64,000 nucleotides of DNA, taken from assembly GCA_025024175.1 (NCBI GenBank), contig QCXZ01000137.1:25721327-25785326 (forward strand), written 5' to 3'. This stretch comes from Rhyzopertha dominica (Eukaryota; Arthropoda; Insecta; Coleoptera; Bostrichidae). The position numbers and the translations under genes are program-made. Under the pieces are notes generated by a model. It searched no databases and had not been told where the DNA came from. It was given only the letters and a program-made list of their open reading frames with translations. Below, piece by piece: positions 1 through 10,555 of this stretch (within the stretch, counting starts at the first letter, position 1; every line of letters begins with the position of its first letter).

Positions 1-279
1 GTATTTTTTAGACATCTATCAGTAAATAACTTATTTGTATGTGTATAAGTTACAGAAACCAATATTCCTTAGTTAGAGGTATTACTTGTATTATACCGCT
101 TGACGTTTGACCTTGAATAAATTCTTTAGCAGGATCGGTGACGATTTTGTATATTTAATTTTTAATAGTGTATTTAAGACCTGTTCTATGCGAATTATTG
201 TAAACTTACCGCTATTTTTATGTCAATTTTGTCTGGATTAATAAACGTATAACGAAGATTGGCGTGAGATGGTTTTTTT

Positions 280-720
280 CAGTGTCAAGCCGCCGAATCT
301 TGTAGTCCGTTCATAGTCTTTCCGCTTCCTGGTGGAAACAGGCCGTGGTTCGGGTCCCCGCAGACAGCAAGTCTCACGCGATGCAGGTGGTGGCGCCGAC
401 CCCGCCCTCTATATTGCATAACCGAAACCGGCTTATCCGTCTCCAAACATGGCCCGTCGCTTTAAATCAATCCATTTTTCGTGCATTTTTTCGCGCGTGC
501 TACCCATACACGTACTACATTTACACCGTCTTCTTTCGAGGTGTCTTGTTTTTGTACCGTAAAACATGTGGACGTAATAACGCAGTAGGCGTTTGCACGC
601 GCGTCTTTATTTTTGTTTGGTTACTATGGTAACAATCGCGACTTTATCGGCGGCGGACTCGTACGTTTAATACCACCCGGTCCAATTTCGAAATTCCCCG
701 AGTATATCCTCGACGTTGTT
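280..720. other. GC/CpG-richer non-coding block, possible regulatory region
   Basis: This block is visibly richer in G+C and CpG than the surrounding AT-rich DNA, with many CG dinucleotides between 290 and 720. Two overlapping short plus-strand frames (345-632 and 613-807) cross it, but their translations show no domain and have low-complexity, aromatic-rich composition, so I do not call them genes. CpG retention in an AT-rich insect-like genome is often seen at promoters, exons or conserved non-coding elements. It contains an X-box-like palindrome at 620-633. Function is inferred only from composition. Confidence 0.3.
620..633. promoter_or_regulatory. RFX X-box-like palindrome
   Basis: The 14-mer GTTACTATGGTAAC matches the RFX/DAF-19 X-box consensus GTTRCCATGGYAAC at 13 of 14 positions and is nearly palindromic. 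X-boxes typically lie shortly upstream of ciliary genes. No start codon or ciliary gene could be recognised downstream, so binding is only a suggestion. Confidence 0.3.
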
Positions 721-2335
721 GGATCAATAATATTTCAGTCACCGTGGAAACTACCGATAGCTGAAACTGTCCGAAATTTATTGCCTCGTTTCGCGTTCCT
801 AACATAAAGTGTCGCAGGGTTAATTAGGTTGCAAATAATGGCTAATATTCTGAAACATTTTAGTCTGGATCGGTTTACCCTTAGCAGGCAAGCCAGGCTT
901 CCGTTGGCAATATAGCACATGTTCTTAAATATCGGATAATGTCGAACCGATGAACGCTTTGATGTAAGCGATAATTTAAAATGACCAGAAAGACACTTTG
1001 CTTAAGCCAGTACAGTTACATGACAGGATTCTTGTTGCATAACTTCTCTTGCCATTTGAATGCACAAATTGTGTTTATCACAATGATATTGCGCATGTAA
1101 GACTTAAAAATAAGAAACTTTTGCAAGTTTTTTGTTTTGTTTTTTGTTGGAAGTTAGAATTTGTAATATTTTAATGACGACATTTCATGACTTATGATTA
1201 ACGTCTTTAGAGCTTTACAAAATATTCAGTTGGTATAAGACAGTACACTCCATCTGAATAGAAAAGAATACAGGAGCGTCATCATTTGCATGCGTGATTT
1301 GCACGTCATAACCAGTGTCACCGTCGCGTCGTTAATAGGGGTCAGTTAATAGGTTGCAGTACAATACGCAGCACACAGCAAAATAGAAAGATATATTATG
1401 CAGACAAAACACTAATAATAAAGAAACCATGCTGTATAAACAGTAAATGCGAAAAGCAATAATAAAAACACACACTCTGACCGTCTACTCGAAACGAAAC
1501 GCGAACGTTAAATTAGACGAATGTGAGCACGCCACTGAATGGTATCGTTACCTGGCAACGGTTGGTGTCGCGTGCTAAAAATGGTTTGTGCGCCTGACGT
1601 CATTGATGATGCCCTGTGTTCTTCTCTATTCAGATAAAGTGTACTTTTATTCTAAAAAAAGCGGTAGACAAAAGTAGACTTAAATTTGATACTGTTTCTG
1701 AATTTGATCATGCTCTTTTGTACTTGATGCTGTGTTTCTATTTGGAATTTTGCAAAAAGTACTGCCGTCACTTGTAGATCTACAACCATGACATCAAATC
1801 CATAGCTGTTTGTTCAGGCCGCAATTATGATGGTTGCAAATAAGAACACAGTGTATTTTATCAATCCTCAATAGAGATTTCTTACTTTTATAATCTTCTG
1901 AATGAAAACATGAGGTAAATTTACACTTTATACTAGGTGAGTTTAGCTTGAGTGAATATAGAAAGAAAGTTAAATCGGGAAAAATTTGCAATTTTGAACC
2001 TAGTTGTTTTTTAAAGTAGTGGCTTACTACATATTTTAAATTTTAATTTTACACAAGCAGAAGTCATAGAAAATGATGTCCCCTATCAGATAATGTCATT
2101 AAATTTTAAAAGTAAGCTTTTTAAATACATAGCATAGATAGCTTCAAAAAATCGGCCATGTTCTAAGCTTCCCAAAAATGTAAAACTTAAATGACGGTCA
2201 TTTTTATGTTTTATTCGGTTTTAATCTAGTCGCTATTTTGATCTTAAATTTTACAAAACAAGAAACTTCTGATGCACAGATTAAATTTTATATTTATACA
2301 TCTTTCAAGAGTAAAACAAGGCACATGGTAATTAA
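721..2335. other. AT-rich DNA without a recognisable gene
   Basis: Apart from the X-box-like site and the CRE at 1547-1602, I see no reading frame, RNA or repeat here. The 735-920 and 1794-1991 minus frames are short and featureless. Confidence 0.5.
1547..1602. promoter_or_regulatory. X-box-like site followed by a perfect CRE
   Basis: GTTACCTGGCAAC at 1547-1559 has both X-box half-sites, with one base fewer in the spacer than the 14-mer consensus. The palindromic cAMP-response element TGACGTCA lies at 1595-1602, 35 bases further on. The surrounding 1490-1610 stretch has more CpG than its neighbours. An X-box beside a CRE is a known promoter arrangement (for example X1/X2 of MHC class II promoters). 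Here the pairing could be coincidence, and no transcript is visible. Confidence 0.25.
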
Positions 2336-3215
2336 TTACAAATAATATTTAATACCATCATCATTATTTTCAGTGCATCTACTGGTATTGCACTGTTTCA
2401 AAACAGAGAGTGAAGCTTTTCTAAAAGAATGCTTATAAATTCCAATGAAAGCTTTTTTTAACGGCTTCTCAAAGGTCTTCAACTCTTTCATAACTTCTGA
2501 AGTAAACTTTGTTTTTAACTGTCCCCCAAATAAAAACTGATCCGTTTCTTCCAACCCAATAGTTGGTAAATACTTCATTTAAATAATTTCGCACTTCCTT
2601 CATGTTATGAGCGGGTGCTATATCTTGTTGAAACCATTGAAGGATTGCGCGACCCTCTAAATTCAATTTATCTAACATATGTTGTAATTCGTTCTCGAGG
2701 AAACTCATATAACCTGTACCAGTTAAAGACCTAACAAAAATATGTGGACAAAAGAACCAAGAACTGTTAACCCTAATGATGCCACACCATACATTAAACT
2801 AGAATTTCAATTGGAGCCTTTGTTGTTCAATATGATGAGGATTTTCCTGCATCCAAAGATGTTAGTTATGCACGTTTGCGAATCGTGTTTCATCACTCTT
2901 AAAGATTAAAATTCTGGATCGGCTCTACACATCCATCCGCAGAATTCTGTGCGTGTTTCGCAGTCACCAGTATGCAGAGTTTGTGACACTGATAATTTCT
3001 ATCGTTAAGATTTGTCTTTTTAAACGATGCGTTGCGATATTCTTTCGTCTACTGCAACTTGCCTTGTTGAAATCAATGGATTTTGAAATATGCAAGGTAA
3101 CACATTTGTTTCTGTAACTTCTTTCATTTCACTTGGAATGTTCTTGGGTTTACTGAAGATGCCATAAGTTGCTGGTGGCAACCAAAAACGATCAAAATAT
3201 TCTTGTGCAGCGTTT
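2336..3215 (-). pseudogene. Tc1/mariner-superfamily transposase remnant (DUF4817/DDE type)
   Basis: Reading the minus strand from about 3215 down to 2340 gives, in shifting frames, successive segments of a Tc3-like DDE transposase of the kind abundant in insects. There is an N-terminal piece with EYFDRFWLPPATYGIF, a piece around 2850 with WMQENPHHIEQQRLQLKF, and a piece with SFLENELQHMLDKLNLE. The WFQQDIAPAHN segment then carries the second catalytic Asp and is followed by VRNYLNEVF and WGTVKNKVYFRS. The family's usual W-P-x-R-S-P-D-L-T-P-L-D stretch is missing between GRNGSV and WGTVKNK, consistent with a small deletion. Two or more frameshifts and stops make it non-functional. Terminal repeats were not found. 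Family identity is strong; exact ends are uncertain. Confidence 0.8.
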
Positions 3216-4773
3216 AAATTTCATCATACACATGTGCAACATTCAACAATGTCACATTTATCCCAGTTTGAATAACGCATTAATAAAACTACTTTTCTAA
3301 CTAAATGTTAAAGTAAAAAGGGTTTGACGGATTGATATTTAATTAATTTGTTTTCATTTGTCTCTTACACCTTTTAAATCATTATATTAATTTCACATCG
3401 TTGAAAAGCTTAACAAGGCTTAATTTTTGAAGCCATAGCCAACTATGGTTTGTATTTAAATAAGGTAAGTTTGTGTCATATCTCCGAAAGTTCTATATCT
3501 AGAAAAGGTGTATTAATTTAGGCTCGCAAAACTGCAAATCTTTCCAGATTTAATCTTCCTTCTATTTCTGTTAGTCTCCGAGACCACCATGTTAAACACC
3601 GAAAATATACACTCTGTATATTTTATCTATACCTTTAGCCTAAAAATCTGTGCAAGGTATATTTCACTAGACCGTTTTGCACGGATAACAATATTTAACA
3701 AAACCAAGGTAGAAAATAACTTCACTGACCGTTTATTTGCTGAATTTGTGGTTAAAAACATTCATAATGTGCAGTTTTATGTATTATGCTTTAATATTCA
3801 TACGAAATTACATCAAGGTTCATGTTATAATAATTAGGGAAGGGGTTATTCGAGTCCATATGCGCGGATAAAATAAACAAATTCTTTTCTTATTGACTAT
3901 TTAGAAGAGCAGAATTGTATTGTAACGGTCGTGTTTAGTAATGCATTGATGCTGCTGGATAGCCGTTTTGATAATCCGTTGTGGTATTATTGTTTAAAAG
4001 AATTACTGCCTAGCAAAAAGTGGATCTTAATTGAGTAGTTGTTATATCGATTTACGAAGTTGAAGCTACGGTCGATGTGGAATTTCCTAAACTGCTATAA
4101 ACCTTTTTGTAGTGTGAGAAATCATTAAATAACGTTATGTACCAAAATTGAAATGAGAAATTACTCTATTGTTTTTCTCAAATGCTGGTCTCTAGCATTT
4201 GTGCACTCGAACGTTCGTAAGAAATTACCTCTTTGCATTAGCAATTTGTCGTTGCTCTCGTGGGTACCGTTGCATAAGCCAGGAAGTCACTACGGCGGAG
4301 CTATTTTGCGTGAATATCAAAATGTTTTTAAAATGCTACCGTGAAAGGAATAGGTTACTCGTAATTTGGTATTGAGACAGGGTAATATTTCGTTTATGAT
4401 AATAGTGATTGTTAGGCGGATAGAATCTGCGGTCTCGGAACACCTGTTCCGTTGCACACGGTCCAGCCCTGGCAGGGTTATTCATTTAAAACGACCAAAA
4501 TGTAAGCAGGACAGCTGCGAATTATATTAAAACAGTGGAAACGTTCGCTCAACCACGGAAATTTAATTCCAAGGCGTGTTGCATTTGTACGACGTAGGGG
4601 TGCATTAATGATACAGTAGTTGTAAATATGTTACACACTGTTAAATAATGTGTCAAAGATAATTTGCTTCCTTTCCGTGCTTTCTTAATTGATATTACAT
4701 ACATGAAATCGGTATTGCTTGGTCAGATTTTATTAAAGTGAACTACCGTCAAATCTGACAGTATGGTTCATTC
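3216..4773. other. AT-rich DNA without a recognisable gene
   Basis: No domain-bearing frame was found. Short plus frames at 3589-3837 and 4153-4344 have composition expected of random AT-rich sequence. Confidence 0.45.
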
Positions 4774-5505
4774 TACGAGGGTCATGTCAAAATTCCTGCA
4801 CACATAAACACAGCTCGCAAATCAAATGTATATATTTAAAAAAATTGCAATAAAGTTGTTCAGTATAATGCCCTTGCACATCCAAAACACGTTGCCATAT
4901 CGCTTCGGCAGTAATGTAATGTCGGTAAATACGCCATTTTTGTCAAAATGTTTCAGCAGTTGGAACGCATGCTGTTGCTTTTATCATTTCAAGTCAATAA
5001 ATTGGACTTCACGAAATTCTCTTTTCCACTGTAGGAACAGAACGAAATCCGNAGGACTCATGTCAGGGCTGCACAGGGGATGTGGGAGAATTTCACAGCA
5101 GTTTTTCTCGCAAACTCCTTTGACTCACATTGCTTTATGCGATCAAGCGTTATTGCGCAAGAGGATTACGCCACTGTCTTTCAGATCTTGTCTATACTTT
5201 TGGAATGATGCATTTAAAATTTCTACAAAGAAGCAAATACATTTGTTTTATGGTATTTGTCTATTGATGCGGTCTTCTTCCATCATTGTAGCCACAATAG
5301 CAGCAAAAGTGTTGTCGGTAGCAGTGATCGTCCTTAACACTAGCCCAACGCTCTACAACCCTTACTCCATCAAATTACTGCTGAACTATCAACACACAAC
5401 TCCCGGCAAGCTTCTTGTAACGCACCGTGAATTTCAGCAGCCGTTTTTTCGCGCAGTGTTTGGATTTTGGTATACGCACATTAATCCGCTACACTGACGC
5501 GTTCC
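4774..5505 (-). mobile_element. Mariner-like element, internally deleted (copy A)
   Basis: The left end reads TACGAGGGTCATGTCAAA, the type of terminus seen in mariner elements. On the minus strand, from 5500 down, an N-terminal stretch reads REKTAAEIHGALQEACREL, followed by TSAAIVATMMEED, typical of the helix-turn-helix part of mariner transposases. The sequence then jumps to GVILLRNNA (degenerate form of the HDNARPH block) and HPLCSPDMSP-x-DFVL, the third catalytic block. The FTDE-type block between them is absent, so the catalytic core is deleted. Stops and frameshifts are present, and an ambiguous base lies at 5052. A second copy lies at 37.2 kb in the same orientation. The open plus-strand frame at 4826-5497 is the antisense shadow of this element. 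Confidence 0.8.
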
Positions 5506-6097
5506 ATTGCACCACACTACCCCAATTTGAGATATTTTTTATACAATAACTGAGTGAACTACCCGCACTTTATATATAGCTAAATGATGTCCCAATGATA
5601 GACTTATATAATTTGACAGCGTTTGTTTTTTCACAATTTCCAGTTCAGTGCCAGCTTGATATGTTCAGGAATAATTATGACATTACATTTTCCTTGCTAG
5701 CAGAAGTTTCTTTTAAAACTCGTCCTGTTGTCCGTATGAAATAAAATGAAGAACAAGGCATTAAGGATTACAACGTAACTGACAAAGATCTCTGAAGTTA
5801 TAATAATTCTATTATATTAAGTGTTAGAGGAAGAAACGAAGGATTACTGGTACCATAGATAAATTAATTAATTAATCTGTGGTTGCATCGGCTGTGGCCT
5901 GTAACTTGTAATCATAAATCCTAAATCTCGTATATCTCAATAGCTTGAGATAGCTCCTTTTTAAGTTACAATAAAAAACACAATTAGTGAAGAGTGCAAT
6001 CTAGCGGATCCGCTGTAGAATAAAGCCATGAGCTAGAAGCAACTTTGGCTCAATGCAAGGATGTATAATTACTAAGTAAATCAAACCTCCAAAAACA
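5506..6097. other. AT-rich DNA without a recognisable gene
   Basis: Only a short ATTA microsatellite-like run near 5863 stands out. Confidence 0.4.
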
Positions 6098-6377
6098 TTA
6101 ACAAATGCAAGATATCTGTTTTGGTTACCCAGTCGCAGCCCGTGACTCATGAATTTTGCTGCTTTTCAACTTATTAGATTAAGATACCGATTATATAGGT
6201 AACCAACATTGTCCTCTTTAAGTACGAAATAGTACAAACCAAACAAGTGACGATAAAAAGAATGGACTGCCAGTGTTAGTTATCTGGTCGGTACTTCCGC
6301 CTGATGAGTTAGAAAACCACCAAACTCATGAGTCATGGGGTCCGGCTGGGTAACCGAAACAGATCTCTTTCATTTAT
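6098..6377. repeat. Inverted dimer of a ~95 bp repeat unit (MITE or SINE dimer)
   Basis: The left arm (about 6104-6212) contains GGTTACCCAGTCGCAGCCCG and CGTGACTCATGAATTTTGC. The right arm (about 6260-6377), read on the minus strand, contains GGTTACCCAGCCGGACCCCA, TGACTCATGAGTTTGGTGG and AACTCATCAGGCGGAAGTAC. The arms pair imperfectly over roughly 90-100 bases around a spacer of about 50 bases. A third unit is at 13.99-14.09 kb. Read in the other direction, a unit has motifs resembling an RNA polymerase III A-box and a weak B-box, so a SINE origin is possible. No coding sequence is present. Confidence 0.7.
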
Positions 6378-7454
6378 CAGTTCTTGAAATTAACAGTAAG
6401 CGTTGGTAATGAGCGTATGTCCAAGATTAGAACAATTTAGCATAAGCTAAGTTGTATAAGCAAACTGCAGAAAATGGATACTTTACCATCTGGGGAATTT
6501 TCCAGTCGTGGTGCACAAAAGCACAATCCATTTAGAATGCCTGGACAGTCCTTTTTCTAAGATGCTACCTTGTATGAAGTTTTCCTCTGGCAAAGTAACG
6601 CCCATGACATGCCTATGGAGCATTCAATTATGAGAATGAAAGAAGTATTAAAGAAAACAGTAAATTTTTTAAATAGAACGGTATGCTTACTTTTGCAATG
6701 TTAGGGGCAAAATTTGACTAGTTGGGTCTGATACTTCGAGAGATATTTACGACTTTCGATTATTTTTTATGTCAACACTATCTTAATAGTTGATGACAAT
6801 GACTTTCTGTTTAAACATTTACAAAAATAAATTCGCCACCCGCCGCATCCAGGATTTGCGCCCCTGACGCCAGCTTTACGCTGACGTTTGTGGAGCCAAC
6901 GATGCTTATTTGGATCTCGTAATTTTAGAGCATTTCTCAGTACCGGTAGCATCAATTTTAAGAACGAATAGTTCTCAGGAGTCAGAAGGCAAGGGTAAAC
7001 AAATGACGCCAAATTCTTAAAAATAATCATCTGGTTTTGAATAAACCTAATATTATTTCATTGTTTCAATATGTCAATAAACGAGAATATTACCTACTAT
7101 CGTAAAGGAAAAGTTCTAAACCGAGAAACGCTAACTGTAAAGAGGAAGAATCTGACCTTAAAAAAATTAAGAGATCCAATAGAATAGGCTTACCTTTATT
7201 TGTATATCCATAGTACCTTTTAGATATATCATGGGAGAAAATTCAATTTTTAAAGGTATTTGGGAATCGGGATTACTAAAGGTTACAGTAGAATCCATGT
7301 ATATCAAGTAATTATTACGCTTAATATGCAATAATTATGTGTAATATGTATATCAGGAATAACGTATTAAATCTTTACATTTGCAATTAAACGGAATATT
7401 CTGTGAAATGTATATTTTCTAATGAATTGTTAAAAATTTTCGCCGTATATTAGG
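6378..7454. other. Gene-free interval with a small GC-richer patch
   Basis: The patch at 6830-6910 is GC-rich within an 87-codon minus frame (6767-7030) that has no recognisable domain. The rest is AT-rich and featureless. Confidence 0.35.
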
Positions 7455-9120
7455 TAGGTATTGTCAATCTAGATTAAAAAAAATCGAATGAAAGTTCTAC
7501 AAAATCAGGGATGAAAATATTTTCAAAGATAACGAATATCCGGTTATATTGGAAATGGACACTAACTTCGTTATTTTATATGGAATACACTGTTTATTAG
7601 TGCATTTTTAATTGTGATTTTTGGGTAGCAGCTTAGCCAGCAAGAATTCCGGGTTAATAGAAGCTAAAAGCAAACAACTAAATAAATACAAATAATAAAT
7701 CCAGTTAACAGAATATCATAGCATATAATAAACGCGCAACTGTTTTAATAAAGAGTTGTTCACATTATTTGTCAAAATATTTTCATCTACATTTTGAAAG
7801 GCATGACGAATTCGTTACTTCATATCCTCCCGAGCAATTGGCGGTTTTGTATAAATCAATCGCCCCACAAGAAAAGAATCGAGTTCCTTAATTCTGGGGA
7901 TCGCTCTGGGCATAGTGAAGGACCTTCCCTTACAATCCACGTTTGAAAATTTTGCATTCCAGTACTCTCTTACATCTCTCCAGTAATGTGCGGGTGCAAG
8001 TGACGCATTTTCTAACGTTTCTGTTAAATTGTATTGCAGAAACATGACATTAAAACTGAAAAAATAAGGTTCAATTATGTGTCGTCCAACAATAGCACCC
8101 TATACATTCAATCGATAGTTGAAGTCAGCCTGATCTAATTCCTGAACTAACCGAATGTGATATGGGGATGAAATTCCTTTTTTGCAGTATTCTTGGCTTA
8201 CTTGTAATTATCGACTTATTTCTCTGCTGCTTAAATAAGGATCTTGGGCAACAGCAGCGGCTATTTGGATGTGGTTTTCTTCATGTGTCACAGAATTTGT
8301 ACGTTCTCTCTTCTCGTATTTTAGATGGAGAGTTCTATCAACCCTCCCTTTCAAATTCGCAAATGCCCCTGAATTAGGAAGTCTGCGGTGGGGAAAGTTC
8401 TGCGCGTATATTCTTAGAGCTAATAATGAATTTCTCTTTCCGTTGCCCCATGAATACCTTTTCTAATACTTACCTATTTGTTTCCGACCAGAATCATTAA
8501 TGCACAACAAACGACCAATTAATACAACGATGAAAAAACATTTCTGTGTGAGAAGACAAAAGACCAAACGTCACTCATATTTACAAATNTACAAATAACG
8601 CAAATAAAAAAACCGTTGGTGGCAGGTACCAGCAAGTTCATACCAACAAAAAGAAAGTTTGATACTGCAATCGATGATGCGAGAAAAGATATAGTGTTCT
8701 AATAAAAGTTATTTATGTTTTAACTAATAAATATAGGCATCCATAAATTGTAGGAAATTTTAGAACAATGTGGGTGCCCGTGTAACATCTGTGAAAAGTA
8801 GTTAATTTCTTTCACAAGCGAATTATGGAAATCGCATCCCTCTCAGTGCTCTCTTTTTCGAGATTTTCAAATTGGCGTCGAACACTGTAAACGTCAAATT
8901 TTGCACAATTTGTGAAATAACTCCGAAATGTTACTACTTAGACCTAATGTACTATTAACAAACTGACGTTTATTTTTAGTGCGAAATTCAAAAACACAAT
9001 AATAAACAGGGTTTTCCATTTAAAATAACGAAGTTATTAATATTAATATTTTTTCTTATAAAGCACCTAATTTTGTACAACCTTCATTCGAAACATTTTG
9101 ATCGAGATTCAACTATGCTT
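7455..9120 (-). mobile_element. Tc1/mariner-superfamily element with long inverted terminal repeats
   Basis: A left repeat (about 7455-7615) and a right repeat (about 8985-9120) are inverted copies of each other. Both contain the core AAATAACGAAGTTA next to an ACAG-GGTG-like box, a further block ATTTTGTA-AA-CTTTCATTCGA, and continued similarity inward through TGTTTATTA. Between them on the minus strand is a transposase pseudogene. Arm length is at least about 130 bases, long for this superfamily, and the true outer ends are not resolved. Interior sequence from 8470 to 8985 is AT-rich and shows no second frame. Confidence 0.7.
7815..8466 (-). pseudogene. Transposase pseudogene inside the long-TIR element
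   Basis: The minus-strand translation from 8466 begins with LLALRIYAQNFPHRRLPN, the DUF4817-type N-terminal helix-turn-helix. It continues THEENHIQIAAAVAQDPYL and SSREISR up to a stop. Further on, GISSPYHIRLVQELDQADF matches the linker that precedes the DDE domain. The first catalytic block is missing; sequence resumes at GRHIIEPYFF, then FLQYNLTETLENA, APAHYWRDVREYWNAKFSN (second Asp region altered) and TKPPIAREDMK. In-frame stops, one internal deletion and the altered catalytic residues make it inactive. The gene lies between inverted repeats, so this is an element in place rather than a random fragment. Confidence 0.8.
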
Positions 9121-10262
9121 TCATTATAAACCGAAAAGTAGAAATGCCGAGGTATACCTCACTCTATTTGATAGGTATTTGCGTACTGAGCCCATGTCAC
9201 GACGTAGTTAGGTGTAACATTAAATTTATCGAACGACAAAACAATACCCTAATAAAATTAGTATCTGATTGTTGTTCCGCTGCCTAGTTACTGTAACATT
9301 GTGCGTAAAAAGGCAGCGCAAAAGTTGGGTGGTTTCGCAACGTCGGTTTCCTCTACCGTGAAATTTAGGGTGCGGACTCATTGCTATGAGTTGCATTAAT
9401 TCTGTGGCTGAAATTGGGCGCACTTTTTAATTAAAGAATAACACAACGAATCTGTCGTACAGAGCTCGGTTTTTTAAAGGAACGTTTCTCGGCCACCTTT
9501 ACCGTGCCAAGGAAGTAAATGCTGGTTTTATTGTGCTTTTTATGCGCGCTCTGGAAACTTTGCGGTGTAAAAACTGGACCATTGTTTGTTTATATTTTAA
9601 TCGTTTCCTGTACCGCACTGGTATAACACTGGGGAGAGTTGGCCATGATTTTTTTTTGTCGGCGCTCCTGTTTTATGCTTACGTATTCTTATTATAGGAT
9701 CTTGTGTAATTGTGTAGTGCTTTATTAGAAAAATAGCTGTTACTTGTGCTGCAAATCATTTATGTAAAATATACCATGCATTTTTGAATGTAAGCCATAT
9801 GTTCTGTTCAATATGAAATTATATTTTTTCAACATATTTATTAATAAAGTAGAAAATATTATTTTTAAAGCAAATAATTGACATATTAGGAAATTAAAAA
9901 TTTTCACATGATTCTAGCCCTATAATTTTGTGAATACATCCATAACACTTTGTTGTTACAAAATCTTGCTAGTCAATAACTACGTTTTTCACCAATATTC
10001 AATATCATTAAACATGTCCTAGTTGCTTTGACCGGTTTTTCTTTTTGGGTTCTGTTACTTCTGAGATGCATAATTACAAATGGTTAAAATAATGTTTATT
10101 CATTGCACAAAGGAAATCTGATCGCCTTAGCATTTCTATATAACGACGATCAAATTCGGACTTGATGCAAATCTAGCATTTGGGCTTAAATGGCGTAACA
10201 GTAGATTTCTACATAAAAATTCATCACTAATAAAACGCAGTGACAGAAATTCTTGGCTGGAT
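9121..10262. other. Gene-free interval
   Basis: A mildly CpG-richer stretch at about 9320-9560 has no usable reading frame; the 65-codon minus frame at 9226-9423 is unremarkable. The rest is AT-rich. Confidence 0.4.
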
Positions 10263-10330
10263 CTTTGATGACGCAGTGGCAGTATGTCAGAGCGTAAACC
10301 TGGAGGCTCGGGTTCGAATCCCGGTCAAAG
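10263..10330 (+). repeat. tRNA-like head of a SINE (or tRNA pseudogene)
   Basis: This 68-base stretch folds as a degenerate tRNA. CTTTGA at the start pairs with TCAAAG at the end. The T-arm TCGGG-TTCGAAT-CCCGG contains a perfect B-box GGTTCGAATCC, and an A-box-like TGACGCAGTGG lies near the 5' end. The anticodon arm is poor (TCAG/CTGG stem, loop without the normal U33), so it is not a working tRNA gene. A second copy lies on the minus strand at 27.6 kb, which argues for a SINE family rather than an isolated pseudogene. Confidence 0.7.
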
Positions 10331-10555
10331 CTTTGTCTGTTCTAATACCCCATTACTGGTTTATAGATTATTCATTTCTTCAAGTAATACTTTAATATGG
10401 TTGCGTCCTTTTTTTACTTACATACAGTATATACAAACCTATGGTGTCAAACCAGATGTCCAATCCGTAGTGCGTATCCCGCCGTTGCAGTCGGAGAGTG
10501 GTGGGGGGTTCCGATATTATTAGAGCAAGAAAAAAAACCGAGGACGCCACACAAT
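10331..10555 (+). repeat. Possible body and A-rich tail of the SINE
   Basis: Sequence downstream of the tRNA-like head runs through a GC-richer stretch at 10460-10515 and ends near an A-run at 10531-10538. This is the size expected of a SINE body. No target-site duplication was found, and the second copy does not obviously share the body, so the extent is inferred. Confidence 0.35.

Noticed and set aside
345..632. Exon in the CpG-rich block
   Set aside because: The translation is low in information, rich in Phe/Tyr/Arg, with no domain; the composition signal is better explained as regulatory DNA.
4826..5497. 223-codon plus-strand frame, the longest in the window
   Set aside because: It is antisense to a mariner copy whose minus-strand motifs (SPDMSP, TSAAIVATMMEE) are unmistakable.
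10263..10330. Functional tRNA gene
   Set aside because: Acceptor and T arms pair, but the anticodon arm is poor and lacks a normal loop. A second degenerate copy points to a SINE.
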